Assembly: GCA_900547785.1 (NCBI GenBank)
Contig: URIB01000028.1
Coordinates: forward strand, 1-6,905
Reading direction: 5' to 3'
DNA: 6,905 nt
DNA from: an uncultured Dialister sp.
GTDB taxonomy: Bacteria; Bacillota; Negativicutes; Veillonellales; Dialisteraceae
The notes under the pieces are model-generated. The model did no database searches. It saw nothing but the letters and a program-made list of their open reading frames with translations, and was not told the DNA's origin. Of this stretch, positions 6,375 to 6,905 are shown one piece after another (position 1 is the first letter of the stretch; every line of letters starts with the position of its first letter). The position numbers were made by a program, and so were the translations under genes.

Positions 6375-6427
6375 CCTTCCGTCGGCTTCGCCGACACCTT
6401 CCCCGTATTCGGGGACGGCTTACGATT
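6375..6427. repeat. Copy D double-hairpin module
   Basis: GTCGGC-TTC-GCCGAC (6381-6395) is a perfect 6-bp stem, and CCCCG-TATT-CGGGG (6401-6414) a perfect 5-bp stem, extended by T-A at 6400/6415. It is followed by ACGGCTTA. The order and spacing equal those of copy C, but the stem sequences differ by paired changes. Confidence 0.75.
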
Positions 6428-6450
6428 GACATTCTTTTGCGACAACTTCT

Positions 6451-6570
6451 ATTTCATTTGTAAAACTCATTTCAACTCTGCCGTCATTCTTGAGCGGTGG
6501 AAGTATGCAAATGAATAGAACAGAACAGCAGAGTAATGCGTGTTAGCGAAGAATCCGGCATAGGTTATCG
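6451..6570. repeat. 48-bp block, copy 2, with orphan left half of the palindrome
   Basis: 6451-6498 is identical to 3901-3948, and 6544-6570 (TAGCGAAGAATCCGGCATAG...) is identical over 27 bases to 3995-4021. No right-hand arms follow at the expected distance. Instead unrelated sequence begins at about 6571, so this is half an element. Confidence 0.8.
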
Positions 6571-6589
6571 TCAAAAACATATTTAAATA

Positions 6590-6665
6590 ATAAAAACTAT
6601 AATTTCTTTTTTCCTTGGTGTCAGCTTCCCCCGAACTCGGAGGGAAGTGCCGAGCTTTGCGAGGC
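6590..6665. repeat. Repeat segment with CTTCCC/GGGAAG hairpin separating two palindrome left halves
   Basis: Bases 6590-6633 match 4286-4330 of copy C with small length differences. CTTCCC-CCG (6625-6633) pairs with CGG-A-GGGAAG (6638-6647) around AACT, nine pairs with one bulged A. The GTGCCGAGCTTTGCGAGGCG stretch just after it looks like a decayed third hairpin. Bases 6666-6723 have no clear structure. Confidence 0.55.
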
Positions 6666-6723
6666 GATAGGGGCAAGTCTGAGTACACAGGTCAGCACAT
6701 CATAGAGAAACAAAAGCACTCTT

Positions 6724-6905
6724 GCCGGCATTCCTGAGCGGTGGAAGTATGCGAATGAATAGAACAGCAGAGTAATGAGTGTTAGCAAAGAATTCGGCAT
6801 TGAATACAGGAAAACACATTGAATACTTGCAACCTTTGCCCGGATTCTTCACTCTTTCCCGTACTTTTTCATGATTCTATTCCTGACCTCTTTTTCACTC
6901 CGTTC
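6724..6905. repeat. About 200-bp imperfect palindrome, second copy, cut by the window end
   Basis: The left outer arm GGCATTCCTGAGCGGT (6727-6742) and left inner arm AGCAAAGAATTCGGC (6784-6798) are followed, about 40 bp later, by the right inner arm GCCCGGATTCTTCACT (6838-6853). Bases 6835-6905 follow 4047-4117 closely. The window stops at CCGTTC, the first bases of the right outer arm. The right end is therefore outside the window. Confidence 0.7.

Noticed and set aside
6043..6429. 128-codon plus-strand open frame upstream of rnj
   Set aside because: It crosses the rnj start, its promoter and repeat DNA; low-complexity Phe/Leu/Ser-rich translation.
6467..6688. 73-codon minus-strand open frame
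   Set aside because: It is a translation of the repeat hairpins (PLSPRKARHFPPSSGEAD). Such peptides arise from structured intergenic repeats and are often misannotated as hypothetical proteins.
6105..6905. tRNA, rRNA or a small conserved RNA gene
   Set aside because: No cloverleaf or known RNA motif was seen; the stems found belong to the repeat modules.

Overview
The window looks like a chromosomal segment from a Bacillota (Firmicutes) bacterium. The gene order yybS (DUF2232) - gdpP - rplI, the presence of an RNase J and the strong AGGAGG-type ribosome binding sites all support this. The style of the GC-punctuated, repeat-filled intergenic DNA makes me think of Negativicutes (a Dialister- or Megasphaera-like organism), but that genus-level guess is from memory and weak.

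All four real genes lie on the minus strand. From right to left in order of transcription: (1) 6905-6105 is a non-coding, repeat-rich region that ends in a promoter with a perfect TATAAT -10 box. (2) rnj (6104-4443) encodes RNase J, starts with TTG behind a perfect AGGAGG, and is closed by a strong intrinsic terminator at 4404-4437. (3) 4442-3705 is a second repeat-rich region. (4) A three-gene operon follows an extended -10 promoter at 3765-3775: a DUF2232/YybS membrane protein (3704-2748), the c-di-AMP phosphodiesterase GdpP (2678-696) and ribosomal protein bL9 (699-253). GdpP and bL9 overlap by 4 nt (ATGA) and are probably translationally coupled. The operon ends at a 10-bp perfect stem at 222-250. 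(5) 1-221 contains another, decayed copy of the repeats.

Functionally, GdpP is an inner-membrane-anchored enzyme that hydrolyses the second messenger c-di-AMP. YybS is its conserved but poorly understood membrane neighbour, and bL9 is a 50S ribosomal protein. RNase J is a separate transcription unit for 5'-3' exonucleolytic and endonucleolytic mRNA decay and RNA maturation.

The least explained part is the intergenic DNA. All three gene-free stretches carry pieces of one modular repeat family, always in the same orientation. The modules are: a double-hairpin module (GTCAACC/GGTTGAC plus a CCTCG-TGTC-CGGGG stem); a 48-bp block present twice without a mismatch; and a roughly 200-bp imperfect palindrome with nested inverted arms (GTCATTCTTGAGCGGT ... 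AGCGAAGAATCCGG ... CCAGATTCTTCACT ... ACCGTTCAAGAATGAC). One copy of the palindrome is complete (3929-4130). A second runs off the right edge of the window. No transposase, CRISPR array, tRNA or rRNA was found.
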